Shown here: positions 10,879 through 19,854 of the stretch, in pieces
Position numbering within the stretch: position 1 is the first letter of the stretch
Layout: each line of letters begins with the position of its first letter
Origin: Methylococcaceae bacterium
GTDB taxonomy: Bacteria; Pseudomonadota; Gammaproteobacteria; Methylococcales; Methylomonadaceae
NCBI GenBank assembly: GCA_013141375.1
Contig: JABFRC010000324.1
Location: forward strand, 1 to 42,212
Reading direction: 5' to 3'
DNA length: 42,212 nt
Program-made: the position numbers and the translations under genes
The notes under the pieces: generated by a model
What the model was told of the DNA's origin: nothing
Seen by the model: the letters and a program-made list of their open reading frames with translations, nothing else
Databases searched by the model: none

Positions 10879-13800
10879 TTAAGGGACCAATACCAAGGTT
10901 GGAGTGACTACGCCAGTGGTTGGGTTAACTGTACCCACTGTTGCAAAGGTCGATACACCCGCCGCGTTTGTTGCCTGTACGCGGATGTAGAACGATGTAC
11001 CCGTTGTCAAACCACTGAGTGCGTAGTTAACAGGATTTCCTGTGTTGGCACCCGGCACCACTGTTGATACCAAACCTCTGGTGAACGTGGCATTGGTTGC
11101 ACGTTGCACGGTAAAGCCGGTTTCGTTAGTAGCGTTATCAGTCCAGCTCAGGTTGATTACACCAGGAACCCCTAAAGTGGTTGTTGCTGTCAGCGCTGTT
11201 GGAGCCGCTGGAACCGTTAAGTCAACCACATTGGAAAGTACTGGCGTTGATGACGGTGGTAATGCTGGTGCAACAACACCGGTAGCATTGATTGCCGTTA
11301 CCCGGTACTGATACGTACCTGAAACTACCGGTGCCACCAGGTTATTAATATAACTCACTGCTGTATTAACACTGGTTGAATTGGCAGCCGTGCGGGCAAC
11401 CGTAGCTAGCGTTGTCCAAACCGGAGGTGTAGCACCTGCAACCGTCGGAGTGATCAGACGTTCAATCACAAAGCCGGTTTCGTTGCTTGACAAGTCAGTC
11501 CAGGTCAAGGTGATGCGAGTTGCGTTAGTGATCACAGCAGTCGGTGCACCTGGGTTCGCAATGGCAGCCCCCGTTATTGTTACCGGTGTTGTTGATACTG
11601 CGGCTGAAGCAGCTGCTCCACTCACTGATGCGACTGTGTAGCTATAGGTTACGCCAGGTAACGCAGTCGTATCGATGTAAGTTCTAAGCGTACCGACAGC
11701 TGTTTTTTGAGTAGCCGTGCTGGTTACCGCATAGAACGTCGGTGCACCTGTTGCCAGACCAGTTGCCTGATCGATAATCACCCGTGAAATCTGGAAGCCG
11801 GTTTCATTGTTAGACGTATCAGTCCAGCCAACTTGAATGCCGGTTGCAACTGAAGTAGCAGTTGCCGCTGTGGGCGCACTCAAGGTCAGGCCAGCAGTGA
11901 TACTTGCCGACAGATTACCTGTTGGAGTGACTGCCGATACCGTGTATGTATAGGTTTTGCCAACAACTGCGGTAGCATCAGTGTAAGTGCCTTTAGCCCC
12001 CGTGCCCTTAATAATCGAATATCTGGTATTTACAACTACCGGTAATGCTGGGTTGGTGTTATCGGTACGCGTGATGGAATATGCAGTTTCAGCTGCAGTG
12101 TTATCGATCCAGCTTAATACTATGGACGTACCCGTCGAAGTCACTGCAGTGAGCGCAGTTGGTGCACCGGTAATAGCGGTTGCTGCTCCACTATGAGCTT
12201 CGTTAGAAGGTAAAGAGAACGTTAAGCCGCCAGTCGCCGGAGCAATGGGTGTATTGGCCGCAACAACTTGATAGCTGTAAACCTGACCTACTGGTAATAA
12301 AGCCGTGTTGGCGGTTGCATCAGAATAAGAGGCTGCGCCGATGGCTGTACGTTGAGTGGCCGAACGATTAACTATCGCTATAGTGGTGTAAACCGTTCCT
12401 GCTGGAACTAAACCCGTAGTGGGATCAAGTGTTACTACTGCACGATTGATATGGTAAGCCGTTTCAAACGTGGAATTATCAATCCAGTTCAACACTACGC
12501 CAGTCGCTGGAGCTACTGGTAATGCAGTCGTCAAGCCCGTTGGAGCAGGTATGATCACTGTGGCATTCACCGGTGCGGTGTAAGCCGAATAGCCAGGAAC
12601 TGCAACTGCAGGAGCCACTACTACCGGAGTCACCACCGCACGGACAGTGTAGGTGTAAGGCGTGCCGACAGCAGCAGTGACATCGCTATAAGTGACTGCG
12701 GCGTTAATAGAGGTGCGTTGCGCGGCAGTTCTTGCGACGGTGAACACTGCTGGAGGCGTTAAGCTAGTGGTATCGGTACGCACGACTTCAAACGCTGTCT
12801 CATTTGCCGACATATCCGTCCAGCTCAAAGTCACGTTGGCACCTGCTTGTACTGCAGTCAATGCAGTCGGTGCAACAATAGACAAGGTAACATTGGCTTG
12901 GTTGGATGGAGACGACATCGACACAGTGGCTAATGCAGGAGCAACAGCGGCCACTGTTCTCACAGCGCGGACCTGATAGATATAGCTTTGTCCAGCCGCC
13001 GCGGTCGTATCAGTAAATGTGACCAGACCGGTAGTGGCAGTGCTTAACGCAGTAGAGCGTGCCACCGTACCTACAGCAGCAAATACTGGTGCTGCACCCG
13101 GAGTTGCAATTGCACGTTCAACCTGGAACGAAGTTTCGTTAGTTGATGCATCCGTCCAGCTTAAGCTGACACCCACCCCTGTTGGGCTGGCGGCTGTCAA
13201 GCCCGTTGGCGCTGTTACTGCTACCGCACCAGTCACTTGGCTAGATGTGGCAATCGGGCCCAGTATTGTTCCACCTGCAGCATCGATCGTAAGCGCTCTG
13301 ACGCGATAAACGTAACTTGCGCCCGTTGCCAGGGTGCTATCGGTATAGGTCAGGGTGCCTGCAGGCAGAGTAGTGCTTAAAGATACCCAGTTAGCAGTAG
13401 CCAATAGACATTGTGCGCTAGTACCTGCACAACGCTCGACTCGGTAAGCGGTTTCTCCAGTGGACGTATCAGCCCAGGTCAACAGGGCTTGAGTGACGCC
13501 ATTCACGACACTGGATATTGGTGCAGCCAAAGTTGGCGCCAACAATTCAGCCGGTGTCAGCGCGCTGACAGCTGCAGTGAACTGGGTATTGAAGTTAGCT
13601 TTTGTGGCGCTAACGCGGAACTGGTACTGCGTGGCAGGCGTCAGGCCAGTTACTGCATACGTCACCAGACCACCGGCCACACTTGCAGGTGCAGTGCCTT
13701 GTGGTAACCAGGTGACACCGTCAGTACTGAATTCAACCGCAAATCCGGCTTCATTGCTGGCATTGTCGGTCCAGGTCAGTGTTAGCGTTCTGGCGGTAAT

Positions 13801-16800
13801 TGCCGGAACCGTGCTGACAGCCAGACCTGTTACCGCTGCCGGTGCTTGCGCCAACGTGACAACGCTGGATGAATTGCTCAAGGCACCGTTATCAGCAACT
13901 ACTCGGTAGTCATAATCAGTGTTAGCAGCAATGGTCGCATCTTGAGCAGTCAGGATGTTGGCAGCGACTGTTGCAACCGTTGTCCAGCCAGTGGCTGCAG
14001 TCACAGCAGTGCCAGGCGCAGCACGCAACACGCGGAAGCCGGTTTCGTTGGTTGAGGATTCAGTCCAGCTAATGGTTGCAGTAGTGCCAGTGACAGTGAC
14101 CGGAGCAACTACAGGTGCTACCGGTGCCTGATTTACGGTAAGGGCATTCGCAAGGGTGATATCGCTATCGCCTTTGCTGTTAACGGCAATCACTCTGTAA
14201 GAGTAATCAGCATTTAATGGCGCGGTAGTGTCCTTGAAAGTCAAGGTATTGGCAGCAACAAGTGTAGTGCCGACTTGCGCGTAAGTACCAATCACGCCAT
14301 TGGTGATCATGGCGCGCTCAACACGGAAACCGGTTTCATTGCTGGACTTGTCTTGCCAGGTCAAGTCAATTGCTCCAGTAGTCACTGTTGACAGCACAGC
14401 AGATGAAAGAACTGGTGCAGCGGGTAGCTGGATCAAACTGAGAGCATTTGACGCGTTACCGGAAAGCGCACCGTTGACAGCAACTACGCGGTATGAGTAA
14501 TCGCTATTTGGTAATGCTGTTGCATCCTGGAACGTTGTGATGTTGGCTGCTGTCAAGTTTCCAACTGGCGCATAGGCTCCAATAACACCATGTAACACAT
14601 CAGCGCGTTCAACGCGGAAATTAGTTTCGTTACTGGAATTATCAGTCCATGTCAGGTCAACTGCCCCTGCTGTTGTCGTTGAGATTGCAACGGTAGACAG
14701 CGATGGTGCTTTTGGTGGTTGCGTAAGCAGTAAGGTGCCTGAAACTGCGCTGTCACCTTTGCTGTTGGTTGCAAAAACCCGATAGTCGTAATCCAGATTA
14801 GGATCTTTCGTGGTGGTATCTTGTGCCGTGGTTACATTTTTACTTGCTACAGTGGCTGCTGTCGTCCAGGTATTGGCACCCGCCGGGCTGCGTTCTACCC
14901 GGAAACCTGTTTCGTTGGTGGCGTTGTCAGTCCAGTTGATATCAACAGCAGTTGGCGTAACTGTTGAGGCAGCTACTGTGTTTATTGTCGGTGCAGCAGG
15001 TGTCTGTACAAACTCCGTAAACGTGGCTGATGGTGTTTCACCTGCTTGGGTCACAGCAACCACGCGAAAGGCCAGGTTCGTATTTGGTTTTGCTGTTGCA
15101 AGACCTGCAAAATCAGTTTCAAAGCTCTCTTTGTTGGCAATGACGTTGATTTTGCCTGGTTGATCGAGTTTTAGAGTGGCAAAATCGGGGATTTTGACAA
15201 ATGACTCCGTTGTTAACGATGTCGCATTGGCATAGGCTTGCGGCACGCCATCAATGGTGGGTGCATATTCAACCCGGAAGCCGATTTCATTGGCCGGGTT
15301 GCCGGATTTGGTAGGGTTACCATTTGCATCAGTACCAGGAATGAATGCACTGCCAGAAACAGGTGTAGCATCCGTCCAGGTGACCTTGCCATTGACCTCA
15401 TCCAGGGCAACGCCTGTTGGCGCACTAGGTGCTACTACAGGAATTGGCTTGAAGATCATCGGACGCATCAGGTCGTTTTCTTCATGACCCAGAATATGGC
15501 AATGGAACACATATTCCCAGCCATAGTTCTGGATGTCGTTGATGACGGCTGGTTTTGTCACAGGCAGGTTAGTGACGGGATCGATAGCAGGCAAACCTGT
15601 GTTTGGATCGAGTACCGCTATACCAGGGATGGCTTGACCCGTCAGAAGATCGTATTGCAGGAAGGCTTCAGGGATAACGGAGCCTGGAGCTGCTGCGCTA
15701 TAGTTCATTGAAGTATTGGTGTCATCGTTAGGATTTAAGGTTGGATCCTTCAGACGTACGCTGTCCGGTAAACCAAATGGTAGAGCCGGGGTGATTGGCT
15801 TGAGCGCAACAATCACGTCCTGGAACGGCCAGTTTTGTACCGTTTCCTTCCAGCCCGCTTCATCCGGCGTCGGATTGACTAATGTGTTTGTAGCATCATG
15901 GTTAACCCGCGCAAGGACTTGCACGTTATATAAATGGAAGTGGATAGGATGGTTATCGGCATCGTTGTTTCTGATATGCCAGTACTGAACTTTTCCTTCC
16001 TCAACTATTTCGGTAGCTTGGTCGATGTAGCCGATAGGCGTTTCTTTGCCAGCAATGGTCAACACTTTATTCGTACCAAAGTTAGCGATCAATCGACCAA
16101 AATTAACGTCTTCGCCGCCTTCGATACTTTTATACTGTATATCTAACCCTGTGTGAGCGGTCATCCAGTCATTTAACGTCACTGGAATAGGTTGGCCGGC
16201 AACATCGGTTAATGGGTTGCCTGTGGCTGGGTCAATTTTTACTGTGGGTTTGCCATCGTAAACAACACCACTTTCGATGTGAGCATCCGCTTTGGCTGCG
16301 TAAGCCGCAGGCAATACGGTTGCCAGTGGGCCACCATTACCGGCTGGATCATAGGCCGGGTCAGCTGCAGAGGCAGCGACCTTGATTTGCATGATGGTGC
16401 GCGTATTTGGGCCATAGCCTGGCAAGGTCGTTGGCGCGCCACCTGCAGACGTACGATCCGGGTTGCCGGTGAAATAATCGTAATTCGGGTCGCCGGTTGG
16501 GATAGGGGCAACCGAATCATTGTACATAATCAGTGTTTTTCCGGCGTATTGCGAGAAATCGATCACGGTGTCGCCACGTTCGGCGTTGCCCAGATAGAAG
16601 CCGCCACTGACTTCATCACCCAGGACATTATTCACCAGGTCATAGGCGAAGTTGATGGCCTTTGGTGCGCGTATCACGGGGTGTGGCAGCAGACCGGTTT
16701 CATTGCCAAACTGAATGATGGCAGGGCCGGCTGTCGCTGGATCAGGAATGCCGCCTACGCGTCCTGCCACAGTAGTAAGCGTAACAGTAGCGCCAGTGCC

Positions 16801-18666
16801 GGTGGGGTCGGTAATTTGTACTTGTGGATTGGAATAACCGGAACCGACATTGGTCAGGGTAACGCTGGTAATCGCGCCCGTGGCATCGAAAGTTGCAGTT
16901 GCTGTTGCGCCGCTGCCATAGCCTGGTTTTGTACTCGGGCTGATCGGGGCATCAATGATGGTAACAACTGGATTGCTATAACCTGCACCGCCGCCATTGA
17001 CCGGTATGGTAAAGCCGTTTGGCAGGACTTCCGGCACCATTTTGACTTCAGTATTGGTTCTGCCATCGCTGCTGGTCACCGAGCCATCGGCTTCCCATAG
17101 TGAAAGATTGAAATAACGGTCGTTGGCACCGTTGAGAAAGCGCACACGATAGGCTTTCGGATCGACAGTATAAGTAGGATAGGCCACGCCATTGACCATT
17201 GCAGTATCCATATAGGCTTCAGGTGACGTAGAAACACTGCCGTAATCACCCGTTGGTAGTGGTAAAAGCGGTTGCACGAAGGTAGTGCCCGCTCCTGCTA
17301 CCGTTGGGCCATAATCCCAGCGCCCTGCAGGGTTATCGATTAACAGGGCACTATTGGTTGGACTTTTAATAACAGCCGGTTCGTAGACATGCGGGAACCA
17401 CAGGTCACCAGGTTTGCCCCAGTGGCCTTGATCCCATTTTGCATCCTGGGTTGCGATATCATTGGGTACAAAGGTTTTATCCTGGATCACCAAGGGTAAC
17501 ATGGGCATGGTTGACGGAATCGCAGCAGCAAGTGCAGCATCTTCAGCCGGATCAACCACAAGGTAAGCCGTAGCCATGCCCACATAAGCGTTTTGACGAG
17601 TCAGGCCGAAGGTGTGATCGTGGTACCACATCAAACGCGCTGTTTGATCATTGGGCCAGTAGATGGTTTGCGCCGCTTCACCTGGATCGGGCATGTCGGG
17701 TACGTTAAAAGCCCGATCGCCGCGTTTGAGTATCGGGTCTAGCAATGGATCTGTTTCTGCAGAAAACCATTGGTGTGGCGTACCGTCACTGATCCAGGGT
17801 GAGTCGCCGCCATGTAAATGGATGGCAACGCGGTTTTGTGGAAAGGTACTGCCGATAATGGGCGAGTTACCAGCGCCAGGTAGGTTTTCGTCCACCGGCA
17901 GGAACATATCGCCTTTGTGTTGCAGGATGCCATTACCATCTAAACCCGCTCTGCCTTTGGGTAGCAGGTTGTTCATTTTGATACGTGTTGCGACGCCTCT
18001 GGTGGCGATAATCGCGGCTCCCAGGTAATGCGGTTTGTCAAAAGCGATGGCTGCGACCATAACCGGTTTGCCATCAATGCCTTTAACTATGGTGTGATCC
18101 CATTTATTGGTAAGGGCGTCAAAACCTTTTTCTTTGGCAACATAAATTTGTGAGCCGTCAGGGTATTTCAGTGAGTATGGATGACTGGATAGGGTATCAG
18201 CTGCCTGGGCATTGGTTGTCGCACGATCAATCTGCACATAGCCACGCAGCGTGGTGGGTTTGATCAAATCTCTGTGCATCTTCTCGGTGTATTCCACCAC
18301 GGCTATTTCGTAATAATCCGAGCCGGGATAGGAGGCGCTGTCCTTGGTGGTGACTGAGATGTATTGACCTAAGTTGTTAGCGTTAGCGGGTGTCAAGCCG
18401 GGTAAGGTATCCACGAACTTTCTAAGTTGCGGGCTGTTGGCGTAGTAAGTGGGGATTTGCACTAAGGCGCCACCAGGGGGGCAAGTGGGCGCCGACGGCA
18501 CAGTAAAGTCGACGGCTGAGCCATCGTCACAGGCAGGCACAGCGCCAGGACCTGCTTCGGCTAAATGATTGGTTGATAAGCTGCCCAGCGCAACTAACAC
18601 GGCAATCGACAGTCGTTTAAGTTGCAGTGTTGCAGGGCTTTGGTTAGTTGTGGCGTTCGGTTTCAT
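10879..18666 (-). CDS. Giant secreted multicopper oxidase with C-terminal fibronectin-III repeats
   Basis: A 2595-residue protein. The Sec signal spans about residues 1-39 (LSIAVLVALGSL core, cleavage after AEA). The multicopper oxidase region is about 40-1075, and all four copper motifs are intact: HLHG (283-286), HDH (349-351), HPIHFH (906-911) and HCHILGHEEND (1055-1065). The residue at Cys+10, the type-1 copper axial position, is Leu1066, not Met. A Gly-rich GSGY-type repeat insert sits at about 555-635. From about 1080 to the end there are about 14 fibronectin-III modules, each with the core W.D.S.NET.(F/Y).(V/I).R; these look like stalk or adhesion modules. Ordinary laccases have about 500 residues; very large bacterial members include the Leptothrix MofA manganese oxidase. 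The RBS AAGGA lies 7-11 bases before the ATG. Oxidation of Mn(II), Fe(II) or phenols is an inference; the substrate is unknown. Confidence 0.93.
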   Translation of the reverse strand: MKPNATTNQSPATLQLKRLSIAVLVALGSLSTNHLAEAGPGAVPACDDGSAVDFTVPSAPTCPPGGALVQIPTYYANSPQLRKFVDTLPGLTPANANNLGQYISVTTKDSASYPGSDYYEIAVVEYTEKMHRDLIKPTTLRGYVQIDRATTNAQAADTLSSHPYSLKYPDGSQIYVAKEKGFDALTNKWDHTIVKGIDGKPVMVAAIAFDKPHYLGAAIIATRGVATRIKMNNLLPKGRAGLDGNGILQHKGDMFLPVDENLPGAGNSPIIGSTFPQNRVAIHLHGGDSPWISDGTPHQWFSAETDPLLDPILKRGDRAFNVPDMPDPGEAAQTIYWPNDQTARLMWYHDHTFGLTRQNAYVGMATAYLVVDPAEDAALAAAIPSTMPMLPLVIQDKTFVPNDIATQDAKWDQGHWGKPGDLWFPHVYEPAVIKSPTNSALLIDNPAGRWDYGPTVAGAGTTFVQPLLPLPTGDYGSVSTSPEAYMDTAMVNGVAYPTYTVDPKAYRVRFLNGANDRYFNLSLWEADGSVTSSDGRTNTEVKMVPEVLPNGFTIPVNGGGAGYSNPVVTIIDAPISPSTKPGYGSGATATATFDATGAITSVTLTNVGSGYSNPQVQITDPTGTGATVTLTTVAGRVGGIPDPATAGPAIIQFGNETGLLPHPVIRAPKAINFAYDLVNNVLGDEVSGGFYLGNAERGDTVIDFSQYAGKTLIMYNDSVAPIPTGDPNYDYFTGNPDRTSAGGAPTTLPGYGPNTRTIMQIKVAASAADPAYDPAGNGGPLATVLPAAYAAKADAHIESGVVYDGKPTVKIDPATGNPLTDVAGQPIPVTLNDWMTAHTGLDIQYKSIEGGEDVNFGRLIANFGTNKVLTIAGKETPIGYIDQATEIVEEGKVQYWHIRNNDADNHPIHFHLYNVQVLARVNHDATNTLVNPTPDEAGWKETVQNWPFQDVIVALKPITPALPFGLPDSVRLKDPTLNPNDDTNTSMNYSAAAPGSVIPEAFLQYDLLTGQAIPGIAVLDPNTGLPAIDPVTNLPVTKPAVINDIQNYGWEYVFHCHILGHEENDLMRPMIFKPIPVVAPSAPTGVALDEVNGKVTWTDATPVSGSAFIPGTDANGNPTKSGNPANEIGFRVEYAPTIDGVPQAYANATSLTTESFVKIPDFATLKLDQPGKINVIANKESFETDFAGLATAKPNTNLAFRVVAVTQAGETPSATFTEFVQTPAAPTINTVAASTVTPTAVDINWTDNATNETGFRVERSPAGANTWTTAATVASKNVTTAQDTTTKDPNLDYDYRVFATNSKGDSAVSGTLLLTQPPKAPSLSTVAISTTTAGAVDLTWTDNSSNETNFRVERADVLHGVIGAYAPVGNLTAANITTFQDATALPNSDYSYRVVAVNGALSGNASNALSLIQLPAAPVLSSAVLSTVTTGAIDLTWQDKSSNETGFRVERAMITNGVIGTYAQVGTTLVAANTLTFKDTTAPLNADYSYRVIAVNSKGDSDITLANALTVNQAPVAPVVAPVTVTGTTATISWTESSTNETGFRVLRAAPGTAVTAATGWTTVATVAANILTAQDATIAANTDYDYRVVADNGALSNSSSVVTLAQAPAAVTGLAVSTVPAITARTLTLTWTDNASNEAGFAVEFSTDGVTWLPQGTAPASVAGGLVTYAVTGLTPATQYQFRVSATKANFNTQFTAAVSALTPAELLAPTLAAPISSVVNGVTQALLTWADTSTGETAYRVERCAGTSAQCLLATANWVSLSTTLPAGTLTYTDSTLATGASYVYRVRALTIDAAGGTILGPIATSSQVTGAVAVTAPTGLTAASPTGVGVSLSWTDASTNETSFQVERAIATPGAAPVFAAVGTVARSTALSTATTGLVTFTDTTAAAGQSYIYQVRAVRTVAAVAPALATVSMSSPSNQANVTLSIVAPTALTAVQAGANVTLSWTDMSANETAFEVVRTDTTSLTPPAVFTVARTAAQRTSINAAVTYSDVTAAVGTPYTYTVRAVVTPVVVAPAVAVPGYSAYTAPVNATVIIPAPTGLTTALPVAPATGVVLNWIDNSTFETAYHINRAVVTLDPTTGLVPAGTVYTTIAIVNRSATQRTAIGAASYSDATANTALLPVGQVYSYQVVAANTPIAPATGGLTFSLPSNEAHSGAATAITGAPTALTAVTSTGTSIVLSWIDNTAAETAYSITRTDNTNPALPVVVNTRYSIIKGTGAKGTYTDATAVVGKTYTYTVSAVTPTGNLSASITAGLTLSAPTAATATSVATGIQVGWTDTSNNETGFQISRVIIDQATGLATGAPTFYAVTSTATQKTAVGTLRTYIDTTALPGVTYSYTVASVSGAAASAAVSTTPVTITGAAIANPGAPTAVITNATRITLTWTDLSSNETGFVIERLITPTVAGATPPVWTTLATVARTAANSTSVNTAVSYINNLVAPVVSGTYQYRVTAINATGVVAPALPPSSTPVLSNVVDLTVPAAPTALTATTTLGVPGVINLSWTDNATNETGFTVQRATNATFTRGLVSTVVPGANTGNPVNYALSGLTTGTSFYIRVQATNAAGVSTFATVGTVNPTTGVVTPTLVLVP

Positions 18667-18876
18667 AAAATATCCTTCGTTGAAGTCATTATTGATGATT
18701 GTGTTGCTGGTTGGGGTTGAGCAATGCTGTCAGCTGGGCAGGCTTGGGTTAATTCAGACCCTGGGATGCAGTTGCTTAGGCGATGGTGTCTTGCAGGGAA
18801 TTTCATTTATTTTGTGATCCTCTTTGCACTTTTTTAGGTTGTGCAAATTATCCCAACCAGAAACCACTATCGAAAA
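18667..18876 (-). promoter_or_regulatory. Leader and likely promoter region of the giant oxidase
   Basis: About 210 bp lie between the dyad array and the oxidase ATG. It holds no gene. A ribosome binding site (AAGGA) precedes the start. I looked for a -24/-12 sigma-54 element and found none with correct spacing, and no clear sigma-70 boxes, so the promoter is placed here by position only. Confidence 0.4.
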
Positions 18877-19004
18877 GGGTGATATGTCCCGCATTTTTTG
18901 GGTGATATGTCCCAATTTTTTTAGGTGATATGTCCCGATAAAATCGGGTCATATGTCCTGCAGATTCGGGACAATTGTCCCGAGAGGTTCGGGACAATTG
19001 TCCC
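18877..19004. promoter_or_regulatory. Six-copy operator-like array, 23-bp period, upstream of the oxidase
   Basis: Six 14-bp sites start at 18877, 18900, 18923, 18946, 18968 and 18991, with periods 23, 23, 23, 22 and 23. The last two are perfect palindromes, GGGACAATTGTCCC. The first four are GGGTGATATGTCCC or close variants, keeping the TGTCCC half in every copy (TGTCCT in the fourth). Such regular spacing, about two helical turns, places all sites on one DNA face and suggests cooperative binding of a dimeric regulator. The array lies 211-338 bp upstream of the oxidase ATG. The same motif recurs at 19814-19850. Confidence 0.8.
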
Positions 19005-19331
19005 GGCATCAAATGCAAATATTTCTGTCATTTATTTGAAAAAATAAAATGCACGTCGAATGAGTCAATTGCATTTTTGATAAAAAAACTGGGGGCTTAG
19101 TCGTAGGTAAATCTGTAGTAATTGCAAGGCATGACGAGGCTTAGGCGGTTCTATCGGTCATTGTCTGGCGATATTTATAAAGCCTGAAGTGGTTCGATAG
19201 TAGGATTTTTTTATTCGAAAAGTTATGCGTTTTTAATGATTTTAGAGCGAGTGTTTAGCAAGCAATGGGGCTGGATGTGGTGAATTTTTTTGCAAATTGA
19301 ATGTCGGTATTTTTTTTGTAACTTTCTGTTT
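19005..19331. other. AT-rich gap between the oxidase array and the PilZ gene
   Basis: A 327-bp AT-rich stretch with no coding frame that I can support on either strand. It holds several T-runs and would serve as the 3' flank of the PilZ gene and the distal upstream region of the oxidase. I see no clear terminator hairpin after the PilZ stop, so read-through into the oxidase is possible. Confidence 0.5.
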
Positions 19332-19751
19332 TTATAGGGTTTTGTAACATAGCTCATAATTACATGAGACTTCGCGTGGCGGGCAGTTTATAAAGCCGCA
19401 GTGCTGTAAATTACTAATCTGAAGATCTGGTAGTGCCAGTAAGCGGGTATGGCTAAATCTCACAGCTACGCCAACTGATTTATATAGTGGCATTTCAGTA
19501 CGCACAACTTGGCCTAGGGCTGCAAACCCTGCGCTTGTTTTTAATCGGGTAAAGATAAAGACTTGGCTATGTAAATCTAGTGGCTGAGGTAGGCGCATCA
19601 ACAAGCCGCCAGGGCTTATGTTGTCGGCCAAAGCGATTAATTTGAAGCGTTGTCCGCGGTTATTGATACTGCGAACAAAAACTTGGTAGGTTATGTGGCT
19701 GCGGCATTCTGCGCGGCGACAATGAAGTGTGGGCTGGTGTGAGGTGTTCAT
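19332..19751 (-). CDS. PilZ-domain protein (likely c-di-GMP receptor)
   Basis: A 139-residue soluble protein made almost entirely of one PilZ domain. Both c-di-GMP-binding motifs are present: RxxxR as R13-AEC-R17 and [D/N]xSxxG as N44-I-S46-PG-G49. The following strands (HSQVFIFTRL, AALGQVVRTE, SVGVAVRF) fit the beta barrel. The C-terminal 30 residues contain three cysteines and fall outside the domain. It lies between the response regulator and the giant oxidase on the same strand. Two copies of the array motif sit 63-99 bp upstream of its start, so it is likely controlled with the oxidase. Confidence 0.85.
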   Translation of the reverse strand: MNTSHQPTLHCRRAECRSHITYQVFVRSINNRGQRFKLIALADNISPGGLLMRLPQPLDLHSQVFIFTRLKTSAGFAALGQVVRTEMPLYKSVGVAVRFSHTRLLALPDLQISNLQHCGFINCPPREVSCNYELCYKTL

Positions 19752-19813
19752 TACATCAATAGGCCTAAAGATTTAGTGCAATTGATGGTTACATGGAGCG
19801 GAAGCTGATAATA

Positions 19814-19850
19814 GGGACAATTATCCCGTTTCAAACGGGACAATTGTCCC
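19814..19850. promoter_or_regulatory. Two-copy operator-like array upstream of the PilZ gene
   Basis: GGGACAATTATCCC at 19814-19827 and GGGACAATTGTCCC at 19837-19850 are again 23 bp apart, matching the array upstream of the oxidase. Together with the spacer they also form a near-perfect 18-bp inverted repeat about C19832. In RNA this could fold as a hairpin just after the response-regulator stop (19855), so it may double as a terminator. It lies 63-99 bp before the PilZ ATG. Confidence 0.75.
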
Positions 19851-19854
19851 GGAT

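Noticed and set aside
11042-17100. Many long plus-strand frames opposite the giant oxidase
   Set aside because: They mirror the biased Ala/Thr/Val codons of the oxidase and its fibronectin repeats; none has independent family features.
18667-18880. A sigma-54 promoter before the oxidase
   Set aside because: GG and GC pairs exist near 18845-18860 but with a 10-base and not a 12-base offset, so the -24/-12 rule is not met.
18877-19004. The six-copy repeat as a CRISPR array
   Set aside because: Units are 14-bp palindromes with 9-bp gaps, too short for repeats and spacers, and no cas gene is near.
18877-19004. The array as a terminal repeat of an IS21-like element
   Set aside because: Multiple short repeats do occur at IS21 ends, but no transposase lies nearby, the remnant at 36552 lacks the motif, and the two-copy set lies before another gene of the locus. 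It is kept only as an alternative.
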